Positions 7,578 through 15,661 of a DNA stretch of 33,440 nt are shown piece after piece. Origin of the DNA: Planctomycetota bacterium. Lineage in GTDB: Bacteria; Planctomycetota; Planctomycetia; Pirellulales; PNKZ01. Where the stretch lies: positions 1 through 33,440 of the forward strand of contig JAFLCO010000025.1 in the NCBI GenBank assembly GCA_017303535.1. The letters run 5' to 3'. The notes beneath the pieces are model-generated. The model saw only the letters and a list, made by a program, of their open reading frames with translations, ran no database searches and had not been told where the DNA came from. The position numbers and the translations under genes were made by a program. Every line of letters starts with the position of its first letter. Within the stretch, counting starts at the first letter, position 1.

Positions 7578-8459
7578 CTAGCTGCCGCCCTTGTGAGCCC
7601 GGGCTCGGGCGCTGGCTCGTTCCAGCGTGCGGCGTTCGTCGTCGGTGAGGCTGTCGTAGCCCGAGGCGTGGATCTTGGCGAGGATGCGGTCCGTCTCGGC
7701 CGAAAGGTTGAGCGGGGCAGGCTCTTCGGTCGGTTCGTGCAGTTTCAAGTTGGGGCGCGAACCGAAGCCGCGCGGCAGCCAGCGACGGCGGTTGCCGGCG
7801 GGCAGAAATCGTCCCAAATTCCAATCGAAGTGGAAGTAGAAGAAAGCGAACGCCATGCCGGCGATGTGCGCTTCGTAAGCGACGTTGCTCCCGGCGCGTC
7901 GGCTGGCCATGCCGATGCCGAAGACGTTGATGACGATGATCACTCCGGCCAGCGCCCAGACCTTCACCGGCATCACGCCGAAGATGAGGATCTCGCGCTC
8001 GGGGAACCGCATCGCATAGAGAATGATGATCGCCGACACGGCCGCCGAAGCGCCGACGAGCTGCGCGAACGGTTCGCCGACGACGAAATTGCGCCACAAG
8101 ACCCACACGAGGCCGCCGAGGATGATCGAGGCCAAGTAGATGCGGAAGAACTCCCACTTGCCGTAGATCTCTTCCAATTCGCGGCCGAAGATGTACAGCC
8201 ACAACATGTTGTTGAGGATGTGCATGATGTCGCGGTGGTCGTGGAGGAACCCGTAGGTGACGAGCTGCCAGACGTTCCAAGGCTCGCGCAGCAGCTGGGC
8301 CGAGAGATCGAAGCGATCGGAGAGACGACCGTCGAACACGACGTCGAGCAGCCAGAGAACGAGGTTGACCGCCAACAGCCCGCCGACCATCGACTGGGGC
8401 GCGGTCAGCTGAAAGCCCGACTCCGGTTCGCGGGCGTAATCTCGATCTTCAAGTCCCAT
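7578..8459 (-). CDS. rhomboid family intramembrane serine protease
   Basis: A 293-residue membrane protein with six predicted membrane helices in the first 205 residues. Rhomboid hallmarks are present: HILNN in helix 2 (His80, Asn84), the catalytic serine motif as GASAA (Ser138; the usual form is GASGA) and the catalytic His188 in AYEAHIAG. It should cleave single-span membrane proteins within or near the bilayer. After the membrane domain there is a soluble tail of about 85 residues ending in a short helical segment (SYDSLTDDERRTLERA type) found at the C-terminus of many planctomycete and Bacteroidetes rhomboids. The next gene upstream encodes a single-span membrane protein on the same strand, a possible substrate. 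Confidence 0.92.
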   Translation of the reverse strand: MGLEDRDYAREPESGFQLTAPQSMVGGLLAVNLVLWLLDVVFDGRLSDRFDLSAQLLREPWNVWQLVTYGFLHDHRDIMHILNNMLWLYIFGRELEEIYGKWEFFRIYLASIILGGLVWVLWRNFVVGEPFAQLVGASAAVSAIIILYAMRFPEREILIFGVMPVKVWALAGVIIVINVFGIGMASRRAGSNVAYEAHIAGMAFAFFYFHFDWNLGRFLPAGNRRRWLPRGFGSRPNLKLHEPTEEPAPLNLSAETDRILAKIHASGYDSLTDDERRTLERASARARAHKGGS

Positions 8460-8630
8460 CGGTCGACGCGTCTGTGTGCCGCAGCGGAAAAATTCGACTC
8501 ACTCCCTTATCGGCGGTCACTGCATTATTCGCGGTCGAGCGTCGGCTGTCGACTCACGATGGTCGTCGCGTCCTTGCGCTGCCGGCAAGCCGCGGCTTTG
8601 GCGGGAGCACCGCAGCGAAAATCGGAGCGA

Positions 8631-9809
8631 TTATTGAACCGTCGCCAGCGGCTGCGTCGGTGCGGGGAGCGACGTCGTCTTGCCGCCCGCGGCCGCTTCG
8701 CCGAGCAACCGCTTGTTTTCCAGCACCGTGCGGACGACGTCTTGCTTGGCTTGTTCGATGGAAGCCGTGAGCTTTTCAGACAGCGTTTGCACGACCTTCA
8801 GTTCCGAGTCGACCAAGGCCAATTCTTTTTCGAGGCGAGCTTTGCGGGCATCCAAGGCCGGAATCGTCTTCATTTGCAGATTGACCAGGGCCTGATCGGC
8901 GAAGGCCTTTTCGCGGCTGAGAATCTGCACGCGGTCGGCCATTTCGTTGAGCCGTTTGGCGGCCGCTTGGAAGATGGTTTGGTAATCCCGCAGCGGACGC
9001 AAGAAGCGGGACTTCTTCGAAGCGGGGTCCGTCACGACGTACTCGGCCAGCGCCGGGTTGTCGGTCACGGCTTTCGTCGGGGTTTGATCGTCGTTGATGT
9101 ATTCCTCGGCCACTTCCGGCGGAACCAAGCGACGAATTTCATCTTCGGTGAGTCCGACAAAGACGTCGCGCGAGTCGGTCGGCATCTTGTCGTAAACTAC
9201 CCACTGCGCCGTGGCGGCGGAAGCTTTCAGCGCATCCCACTCGGCCGCCGTCAGCGGCAGAGCCGGCTTGATGGGAATCATGTTCTCGTTGGTGCCGGGC
9301 GGCAGTCCGCTCACGACGAATTCGCCGACGTACTTATCTGTCCCCGGGACCAAGTCGCCGGTGTGGCTCATTTGGAAGACGTAGAGAAACGCCTTGTCGA
9401 CGAGCCCGTGATCGTTGAGCGGCGAACGGCCGTTCATGTCGAGATGGACTTCGTCGCTGAAGAGTTCGAGCTTGAGGGTGCCCGTCTCGGCGCTGATCGA
9501 AGCGGCTTGCGGACGGCCGTACCAGACGCGACCGGCGCCGCGCATGATGTTGTCGCGGGCCGTTTGCCACTGCATCACACCGGGATTGCCGACGATCGGT
9601 TTACCGGGGACCAGCGGATGGGTTTGCGCATCGAAGTCGCCGTGGAGCAACAGCTCGTACTGCTTCTCGTGCTTATCGATCGCCGCTTGGAAATCTTTGA
9701 TCTTGCGGTGCCATTCGTTTTGAATGTTGAGCACCGAGGCGGCCAGGTACAAGACCGGGAACACGGCCACGATCACCAGACCGATCAAGACTTTCGTCAG
9801 AATGCTCAT
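8631..9809 (-). CDS. membrane-anchored coiled-coil protein of unknown function
   Basis: A 392-residue protein with one N-terminal membrane helix (about 5-27), a central region with beta-rich stretches (for example ISAETGTLKLELFSDEVHLDMNG) and a C-terminal coiled coil (about 270-370, LEKELALVDSELKVVQTLSEK). The start ATG at 9809 is preferred over TTG at 9812. No enzyme motif is recognised. The single helix with a short cytoplasmic tail suggests that most of the protein is outside the cytoplasm. It precedes the rhomboid gene on the same strand with a gap of about 170 bases. Its function cannot be assigned; it resembles proteins seen mainly in planctomycetes. Confidence 0.8.
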   Translation of the reverse strand: MSILTKVLIGLVIVAVFPVLYLAASVLNIQNEWHRKIKDFQAAIDKHEKQYELLLHGDFDAQTHPLVPGKPIVGNPGVMQWQTARDNIMRGAGRVWYGRPQAASISAETGTLKLELFSDEVHLDMNGRSPLNDHGLVDKAFLYVFQMSHTGDLVPGTDKYVGEFVVSGLPPGTNENMIPIKPALPLTAAEWDALKASAATAQWVVYDKMPTDSRDVFVGLTEDEIRRLVPPEVAEEYINDDQTPTKAVTDNPALAEYVVTDPASKKSRFLRPLRDYQTIFQAAAKRLNEMADRVQILSREKAFADQALVNLQMKTIPALDARKARLEKELALVDSELKVVQTLSEKLTASIEQAKQDVVRTVLENKRLLGEAAAGGKTTSLPAPTQPLATVQ

Positions 9810-10178
9810 CAATGGGCCGCCGCGAAGGAATGGTACGCTTCTATCTTAGATCGAAGAGCTTCGACTCGCCGTAAAAATGCCGCCGCCGAATCCTTGAGGA
9901 AGTTGTTGTCGCGGCGAATTGCCGGCGACTCCCCGAGGATCGCGTCCGCCGACCGTTGCCGGACCGCGCTCTCGCACAGCCTGCATTGAGTTGACAGCAG
10001 CGGTCGAAAGCTATTGCCGCAAAGAACCTTACGTCGATGGTAAGCAGCGGCAAATGTAGTGTCAACTTGGGTGATTTGCGTTAAATGACAAGGCACGCGG
10101 GCTTCGGATTTGTGCAAGCGGCCGCAAGGTCGGGATAATCGTTAAACTCCCGCCATCTTGCCGCCGAAAACTGTTCGC
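9810..10178. other. divergent intergenic region
   Basis: Separates the leftward coiled-coil gene from the rightward efflux genes. A candidate leftward promoter is at 10037-10065. Short open frames here overlap the start of the 9809 gene and look like chance. Confidence 0.5.
10037..10065 (-). promoter_or_regulatory. candidate sigma-70-type promoter
   Basis: On the minus strand TTGACA (10065-10060), a 17-base spacer and TACCAT (10042-10037). It would drive the coiled-coil gene starting at 9809, with a leader of about 220 bases. Found by pattern only. Confidence 0.3.
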
Positions 10179-12800
10179 ATGACGCGAACTAAGGGCGGAC
10201 TAGCGCGCCTGCTACTTACCCGACGTTTTCTCCTGCTGCTGCCGGTGCTTTGCGTACTGGTCTCGGGCGGCTGCACGCGCCGCTTTTGGCGAGATCAGGC
10301 CGACCGCCAGGTTTGGAGCCTGTGGAACGGCTTCACCACGGAAGCCGGGCAGCCGAACCGAGAGAACGGCATTGGCGTTCGACCGGAGTCGCGGCTCTAT
10401 GATCCGACGAATCCCGATCATCCGCCGATGGCCCCCGATGATCCGCTGGCCCACACGCGGATGCACTGCGTCGACGGCAAGCGCGGCTGGCGCAAATGGC
10501 ACAAGTACGGCGAGGTCGCGGCCGTCGACGATCAGCACTGGCGGGCCTTTTTGCCTTACGACGACGAAGGCACCGTCGTGCTCGACCGGCACGCGGCCGT
10601 GCAAGTAGCGCTTTTGAACTCGCGCAACTATCAGCGCGAATTGGAAGACCTTTACCTTTCGGCGCTCGACGTCACCTTCGAACGGTTCCGCTTCGACGCG
10701 CAGTTCTTCTTCAATAACAACACGCTCTTCACGACGGTCGGGCCCAATCGACCGGTCGGCGGCGGCGGTTCGTCGAGCGTGCTCACGACGGACACCGATT
10801 TCCAAGTCAACAAGCTCTATGCCGGCGGCGGACAGTTGGTCGTCGACTTCGCCAACAGCATCGTCTGGCAATTCGCCGGCGCCGATCGCAACACGAACGT
10901 TTCGTTCTTGAACTTCAATTTCGCCCAGCCGCTGTTGCGCTTCGCGGGACGTGCCCGCGTGCTGGAGCGTCTGACGTTGGCCGAACGGAATTTGATCTAC
11001 AACGTGCGGCAGATGGAGCAGTATCGACAGGGCTTCTATACGCAAGTCGTCGTCGGTCGCAATCCGGGCGACGGTCCGGCAACGCGCGGCCTCGGCGCGG
11101 GCGTCGGCAATCCGTTGCCGAGCTTTTCGGGCGTGGGCGGGTTTTTTGGATTGCTGCAAAGCCAAGTCTTCATTCGCAACCAAGAGGCCAACGTTACGAC
11201 GCTGCGCGACAGCTTGGCCCGGCTGCAAGAAGAGTTCGACGCCAATCGCTTGAAGGACCGTTTCCAAGTCGAACTGGCGCGGCAAGCTCTCTACCGCGGA
11301 CAAAGTACGCTCTTGGCGAGCAAAGCGAACTTTCAAACGTCGCTCGACACGTTCAAGCTGCTGTTAGGCTTGCCGCCCGACGTCGAAATGGAAGTGGAAG
11401 ACGAGATGCTCCAGCCGTTTGAGCTGATCGATCCGCAGGTGACGCAGCTTACGGAATTGGCCGGAAAACTCTCGGCTCGAGCCCATCAGGAAGAGCGCCC
11501 CGTCACCGACGCGGACCTGGCCGCGATCGTCGGCGACGGCGGCATTCAGAGCCAAGTCGAAGGCCACCTCGTCGAATTGGAAGACGACTACGCGCGGCTG
11601 CTCGAGGCGGTACCGGCGCGGGAAGCGCAGTTGGAAACGTTGCTGAACCGGCCGGAAGTCGTCAGCGGCGAGGTCGACCGCGGGGCCTACTCGATCGAAG
11701 ACCTACGCCTGCGCGTCAAGGATCTTCGCGTCGACATCGACGAACTCAAACAGGCGATGAACGACACCTGGTCCACGTTTGAGAAGATTCGCGCCGATCT
11801 GCCGACGGCTGAACCTACCGCGATTCGCGATCGCTTGAAGCGGGCTTACCCCGACCTCTCGAGCCAACTGCTGGGGCTCACGTTGAGCAAGGCCCGAGCG
11901 CGGGTCGATGCCGTCACCTGGGTGCCGATCGACCTCACGGCGTCCGACGCCTTGGAAACGGCCCGCGTCAACCGCCGCGACTGGGCCAACGCACGAGCGC
12001 AACTCGTGGATATTTGGCGACTCATCGAATACACGGCCAACGCTCTGAAGGCCGGCTTGAACGTGACGCTGCAAGGCGACTTGGCTACGACGGGCGACAA
12101 CCCGTTGAACTTCCGCGGCAGCGCCGGCCGCATGAGCGCCGGATTGGAATTCGACGCACCGCTCACGCGCCTCATCGAACGCAACGACTATCGGGCCATC
12201 TTGATCGACTACCAGCGCAACCGCCGGGCCTACATGCAGTTTGAGGATACGATCTCGCAAAACTTGCGATTGATTCTGCGAACGCTGGAGTTGAACCAGC
12301 TCAACTTTGAGATTCGCCGCACGGCCGTGCAGGTCGCCATTCAGCAAGTCGACTTGGCCCGCGAGAACCTGAACCGCCCGCCGCGCGTGAACGAGACGGC
12401 CGAAGCCTACGCCGCGCAACGAGCGAACATCGGTCGCGACTTGGTCTCCGCTCTCGGCGACTTGCTCGACACGCAGAACGACTTTTTGAACGTTTGGGTC
12501 GTGTACGAAGTGCAGCGGCTCAATCTCGATTTCGAGATGGGGACGATGCTGCTCGACGACCAAGGAATGTGGATCGATCCGGGCCCGGTGCGAACGGACC
12601 CGAATGCCGCGGTCGACGACAACTTGATCGGCAACGAAGGCCCGAATGAGGGCGACGCCCAACTGCGGCTGCCGGGCGACGGTGCGGCAGGTCGGCGTGG
12701 TGAAGGGGTTCCCGTGCCGCAGGACCCCGACAATTTGCCTCCCCCGGAAGCACCAGTTCCTGGTCCGGTGCTCAAGCCGGCACCGGTGCCCGACGCTTGA
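10179..12800 (+). CDS. TolC-like outer-membrane efflux lipoprotein, unusually large
   Basis: An 873-residue outer-membrane factor for the efflux system encoded next to it. The ATG at 10179 gives a lipoprotein signal (RRFLLLLPVLCVLVSGGC) with a lipobox cysteine; TTG at 10158 is an alternative start. Known outer-membrane factors are about 450-500 residues. Here the helical TolC-like parts (for example VALLNSRNYQRELEDLYLSALDV, and later the ARENLNRPP / LGDLLDTQNDFLNVWVVYEVQR section) are separated by long extra segments. One is a Gly-rich insert near 310-330. Another is an alpha-helical region around 430-590 with many Glu, Leu and Asp residues. The C-terminus is an acidic, proline-rich tail. The pattern ending in QNDFLNVWVVYEVQRLNLDFEMG is typical of the second repeat of the family. 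Confidence 0.88.
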   Translation: MTRTKGGLARLLLTRRFLLLLPVLCVLVSGGCTRRFWRDQADRQVWSLWNGFTTEAGQPNRENGIGVRPESRLYDPTNPDHPPMAPDDPLAHTRMHCVDGKRGWRKWHKYGEVAAVDDQHWRAFLPYDDEGTVVLDRHAAVQVALLNSRNYQRELEDLYLSALDVTFERFRFDAQFFFNNNTLFTTVGPNRPVGGGGSSSVLTTDTDFQVNKLYAGGGQLVVDFANSIVWQFAGADRNTNVSFLNFNFAQPLLRFAGRARVLERLTLAERNLIYNVRQMEQYRQGFYTQVVVGRNPGDGPATRGLGAGVGNPLPSFSGVGGFFGLLQSQVFIRNQEANVTTLRDSLARLQEEFDANRLKDRFQVELARQALYRGQSTLLASKANFQTSLDTFKLLLGLPPDVEMEVEDEMLQPFELIDPQVTQLTELAGKLSARAHQEERPVTDADLAAIVGDGGIQSQVEGHLVELEDDYARLLEAVPAREAQLETLLNRPEVVSGEVDRGAYSIEDLRLRVKDLRVDIDELKQAMNDTWSTFEKIRADLPTAEPTAIRDRLKRAYPDLSSQLLGLTLSKARARVDAVTWVPIDLTASDALETARVNRRDWANARAQLVDIWRLIEYTANALKAGLNVTLQGDLATTGDNPLNFRGSAGRMSAGLEFDAPLTRLIERNDYRAILIDYQRNRRAYMQFEDTISQNLRLILRTLELNQLNFEIRRTAVQVAIQQVDLARENLNRPPRVNETAEAYAAQRANIGRDLVSALGDLLDTQNDFLNVWVVYEVQRLNLDFEMGTMLLDDQGMWIDPGPVRTDPNAAVDDNLIGNEGPNEGDAQLRLPGDGAAGRRGEGVPVPQDPDNLPPPEAPVPGPVLKPAPVPDA

Positions 12801-13138
12801 GCTAAGGTCTGGAGATGAAACGATTTGAGCGTGCCGGCATCGCCGTAAGTTAAAGCGGCCTTTACGAATACGTGGGGGTTCGTCTAGTGTTCGCCAATCT
12901 TCGGCCCGGCGGATTTTGCGGCTTTGAGCCCCTCGCCGAGCCGAATAGAATACTGGTTGCCTGCCCAATCACGAACCTGCCTGACTTTTCGTCGACATGG
13001 TTTCTGCTTAACCCTGTCGGCGTAAATTTCCCAACTACTGAGTTGGGCCTACCTACCAAAGTCCGGGCCGTTCGCTGATCCGCTTGCCTGCCTGAAGTTC
13101 CTACCTGTTTGTTATCCCAGTTTCCGAAGAGGTGCCTC
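12801..13138. other. 338-base gap between outer-membrane factor and adaptor genes
   Basis: No gene seen. The hairpin CCCAACT-ACTG-AGTTGGG at 13030-13047 lies about 90 bases before the adaptor start and could be a weak terminator or an mRNA-stability element. The gap suggests the adaptor-ATPase genes may have their own promoter, but I find no clear one. Confidence 0.45.
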
Positions 13139-14818
13139 ATGAGCCGAGCGCAAGAGCTATCTTCGCTTTGCCACCAATCGGAATGCGTCGATTTGTTTCG
13201 TCGTGTTCGTCGTGCCCGCGTAGCCGGAGGCCGCTCGTCGGTCATTGCGGTTTCCGGAGCCCGTCGCGGGATTGCGCGCATGAAGGTCTTGGCCGCGATC
13301 GGCGTGCTGGTCGTCGGCGGCGGGGCCGGGGTTTGGAAGTTTGGCCCCCAGTGGAAGCCGCAATCGGTCGCTCCGCTCACCGGCACGGTGATCGTCGATC
13401 GCTTCGTGCATGAAGTCGTCGAACGGGGCGACGTGAAAAGTTCGGCCAACGTCGAAGTCCGCAGCGAAGTGCAGCTCCGCGGCGGCGGCGGCGTGTCGAT
13501 TTTGGAAATCGTTCCGGAAGGAACTTTCGTCGAAGAAGGCGACTTCCTCGTGCGGCTCGACGACTCGAATCTTCAAGACGATCTGACGCTGCAAGAAATC
13601 GACACCAACAGCAGCCAAGCCAACGTCATTCAAATGCAAACCGGCGTGGAAACGGCCAAGCTGGCCCTTTCCGAATACGAGTCGGGCACGTTTAAGCAAC
13701 AAGAAGAGCAGATGCAGAGCGAGGTCTTCGTCGCGGAAGAAAACTTCCGCCGTGCGCAGGAGTATCTGCGCTATAGCGAACGGCTCGCCTCCAAGGGCTA
13801 CGTCACGCCGATTCAGCTCGAAGCCGATCGATTTGCCGTCGAAAAGGCCGAGAAGGAATTGGATGTTTCGCGCACCAAGCTTGACGTGCTTCGCAACTTC
13901 ACGAAGCAGAAGATGATGAAGCAACTGGAAGCCGACGTGAAGACGGCGGAAGCCCGGCTTTCAGCGGCCCAAGAGATTCACTCCGTGGAATCGGCCCATC
14001 TGAAGCGCATCAAGGAACAAATCGCCAAGTGCACGATCGTGGCACCGAAGGCCGGCCAAGTCGTGTACGCCAATGATCAGGGGCAGGGCCAATCGGCCGA
14101 CGGCATCCTCATCGAAGAAGGCCGGCTGGTTCGCGAACGGCAAATTCTGATTCGCCTGCCGAACCCCAAGCAAATGATGGTGCTCGCGAAGATCAACGAA
14201 TCGCGCATCGACTTGGTGCGCCCCGGCATGAAGGCCAAGATCAAGGTTGATGCGCTGCCGGACATGGAACTGGTCGGCGAAGTGCGCAAGGTGAGCGAGT
14301 ACCCGATGCAGCAAAGCAGCAGTTACATGGCTCACATCAAGGAATACGCGACCGAAGTGGCCATCATCGACCCGCCGCCCGGTTTGCGGCCCGGCATGAC
14401 GGCGCAGGCTTCGATCATCGCCGAAGAACTCGACAAGGCCATTCAAGTGCCGCTGCAAGCCGTGATGGAGCGCGATGCCCGCTACTACGTGCTCGTGCAA
14501 ACGGCGACCGGCCTGGAAGCCAAGCAAGTGCAGGTCGGCGCGACGAACGATCGTTACGTCGTCGTCGAACAAGGTCTGGCCGGCGGCGAGCAAGTCGTCA
14601 TGACGCCAAAGCAATTCGCCGATGCCGTGACGCTGCCCGAACCGCAGAACTATTTGTCGCGCAAGCAGATCATGCTGGCCTCGGCCAAGCGCAAGAAAGA
14701 CTCGCTCGATACGGCGTCGCAAATCGCTTCCAGCGACTTGAACGACGTGCCCGCCAAGCGCAGCCCGATCAAGCGCTCGAAGACCGCGCAAAACGAATCG
14801 CACGGAGCCGGGCTATGA
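13139..14818 (+). CDS. periplasmic adaptor (membrane fusion) protein of an ABC efflux system
   Basis: A 559-residue HlyD/MacA-type adaptor linking the inner-membrane ABC transporter to the outer-membrane factor. ATG at 13139 is preceded by AAGAGGTG at good spacing; ATG at 13280, just before the membrane helix (MKVLAAIGVLVVGG), is the alternative. After the anchor comes a barrel-sandwich half (GTFVEEGDFLVRLDD), then a long alpha-hairpin of about 150 residues rich in Glu, Lys and Gln (about 155-300). The second lipoyl half (KCTIVAPKAGQVVYANDQG) and a beta-barrel domain (PGMKAKIKVDALPDMELVGEV) follow. The C-terminal tail is lysine-rich. The gene ends with a 4-base overlap with the ATPase gene, so the two are translationally coupled. 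Confidence 0.9.
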   Translation: MSRAQELSSLCHQSECVDLFRRVRRARVAGGRSSVIAVSGARRGIARMKVLAAIGVLVVGGGAGVWKFGPQWKPQSVAPLTGTVIVDRFVHEVVERGDVKSSANVEVRSEVQLRGGGGVSILEIVPEGTFVEEGDFLVRLDDSNLQDDLTLQEIDTNSSQANVIQMQTGVETAKLALSEYESGTFKQQEEQMQSEVFVAEENFRRAQEYLRYSERLASKGYVTPIQLEADRFAVEKAEKELDVSRTKLDVLRNFTKQKMMKQLEADVKTAEARLSAAQEIHSVESAHLKRIKEQIAKCTIVAPKAGQVVYANDQGQGQSADGILIEEGRLVRERQILIRLPNPKQMMVLAKINESRIDLVRPGMKAKIKVDALPDMELVGEVRKVSEYPMQQSSSYMAHIKEYATEVAIIDPPPGLRPGMTAQASIIAEELDKAIQVPLQAVMERDARYYVLVQTATGLEAKQVQVGATNDRYVVVEQGLAGGEQVVMTPKQFADAVTLPEPQNYLSRKQIMLASAKRKKDSLDTASQIASSDLNDVPAKRSPIKRSKTAQNESHGAGL

Positions 14819-15516
14819 AACTCGCCGCCCGCGTTCAAGACCTGCGCAAGGTCTACCGCTTGGGCGACGAAGAGGTTCATGCTCTCCGCGGCGTCACGCT
14901 CGACTTTCCCGAAGGGGATTACGTAGCCGTCATGGGGCCGTCGGGCTCCGGCAAGAGCACGTTTTTGAACGTGCTGGGCTGCCTCGACCGGCCGTCGTCG
15001 GGAAGTTACTTCCTCGGCGACGAAGACGTCGCCAATATGGACGACGACTCGCTCTCCGACGTGCGTGCCTCGCGGATCGGGTTCGTGTTTCAGTCTTATA
15101 ATTTGATCCCGCAGCTCACGGTGCTCGAGAACATCGAAGTGCCGCTTTACTACCGCGGGCACATCACGGCGGAAGACCGGCAGCGCTGCCGGGAACTTGC
15201 GGAACTTGTCGGCCTCGGCAAACGGCTCGGCCACAGGCCGACGCAGCTCTCCGGCGGTCAGCAACAACGGGCCGGCATCGCCCGCAGCTTGGTCAACAAC
15301 CCTCGGTTTATCCTGGCCGACGAACCGACGGGTAATCTCGACAGCGTAACCACAGCCGAGATTCTCAACTTGCTCGACAACCTGAATTCGGCCGGCAAGA
15401 CGATCATCCTCGTGACGCACGAAGACGAAGTGGCCCACCGCGCCAAACGGATCATCCGCCTGAAAGACGGCGTGATTCAGGTCGACGAGCGAATTCGAGA
15501 AGTGAACGCGAACTGA
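14815..15516 (+). CDS. MacB/LolD-type ABC transporter ATP-binding protein
   Basis: A 233-residue nucleotide-binding subunit. Walker A GPSGSGKST is at 41-49, the Q-loop Gln93 is in VFQSYN, the ABC signature LSGGQ is at 145-149, Walker B FILADE is at 165-170 and the switch histidine is in VTHED. The GNLDS segment after Walker B and the LIPQLTVLENIEVPL stretch are typical of the MacB/LolD/FtsE branch, which uses the ATPase as a mechanical device rather than a transport channel. It overlaps the adaptor gene by four bases (ATGA). The permease gene follows after 145 bases occupied by a heptamer hairpin, so coupling is broken at that point. Confidence 0.96.
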   Translation: MKLAARVQDLRKVYRLGDEEVHALRGVTLDFPEGDYVAVMGPSGSGKSTFLNVLGCLDRPSSGSYFLGDEDVANMDDDSLSDVRASRIGFVFQSYNLIPQLTVLENIEVPLYYRGHITAEDRQRCRELAELVGLGKRLGHRPTQLSGGQQQRAGIARSLVNNPRFILADEPTGNLDSVTTAEILNLLDNLNSAGKTIILVTHEDEVAHRAKRIIRLKDGVIQVDERIREVNAN

Positions 15517-15656
15517 ATGGGGAAGTGGGAATGGGGAATGGGGAATGAAAGTCCCCTTCCTCGTTTCGCTGCCCCAATCCCATCCATGTTCGGGAACAGT
15601 GGAAGGCCTTGTGTCTCCGCACATTCCCCATTCCCCATTCCGAATTCCCCACTTCC
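15517..15656. repeat. heptamer repeats in opposed arms between ATPase and permease genes
   Basis: The left arm, starting directly after the ATPase stop, is five 7-base units (ATGGGGA, AGTGGGA, ATGGGGA twice, ATGAAAG). The right arm, 15622-15656, is five 7-base units (CATTCCC twice, CATTCCG, AATTCCC, CACTTCC). Positions 15528-15547 and 15622-15641 are a perfect 20-base inverted repeat, extended by GGAAGTGGG / CCCCACTTCC. The transcript could form a long hairpin, or a G-quadruplex from the left arm alone. The right arm ends five bases before the permease ATG. Confidence 0.92.
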
Positions 15657-15661
15657 TCCCG

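Noticed and set aside
7272-9989. 905-codon open frame on the + strand
   Set aside because: It is antisense to both the rhomboid gene and the coiled-coil gene. Its translation has no membrane helices or recognisable domain.
9809-10117. 102-codon leftward frame before the coiled-coil gene
   Set aside because: It overlaps the start of that gene, crosses the candidate promoter, and shows no domain or signal.
11703-12968. 421-codon open frame on the - strand
   Set aside because: It is antisense to the 3' part of the TolC-like gene and is Arg/Val/Gln-rich without a family; a high-GC shadow.
15545-15661. Upstream in-frame extension of the permease (start at 15545)
   Set aside because: The extra 39 residues translate the heptamer hairpin repeat and do not resemble the MacB N-terminus, which begins at 15662.
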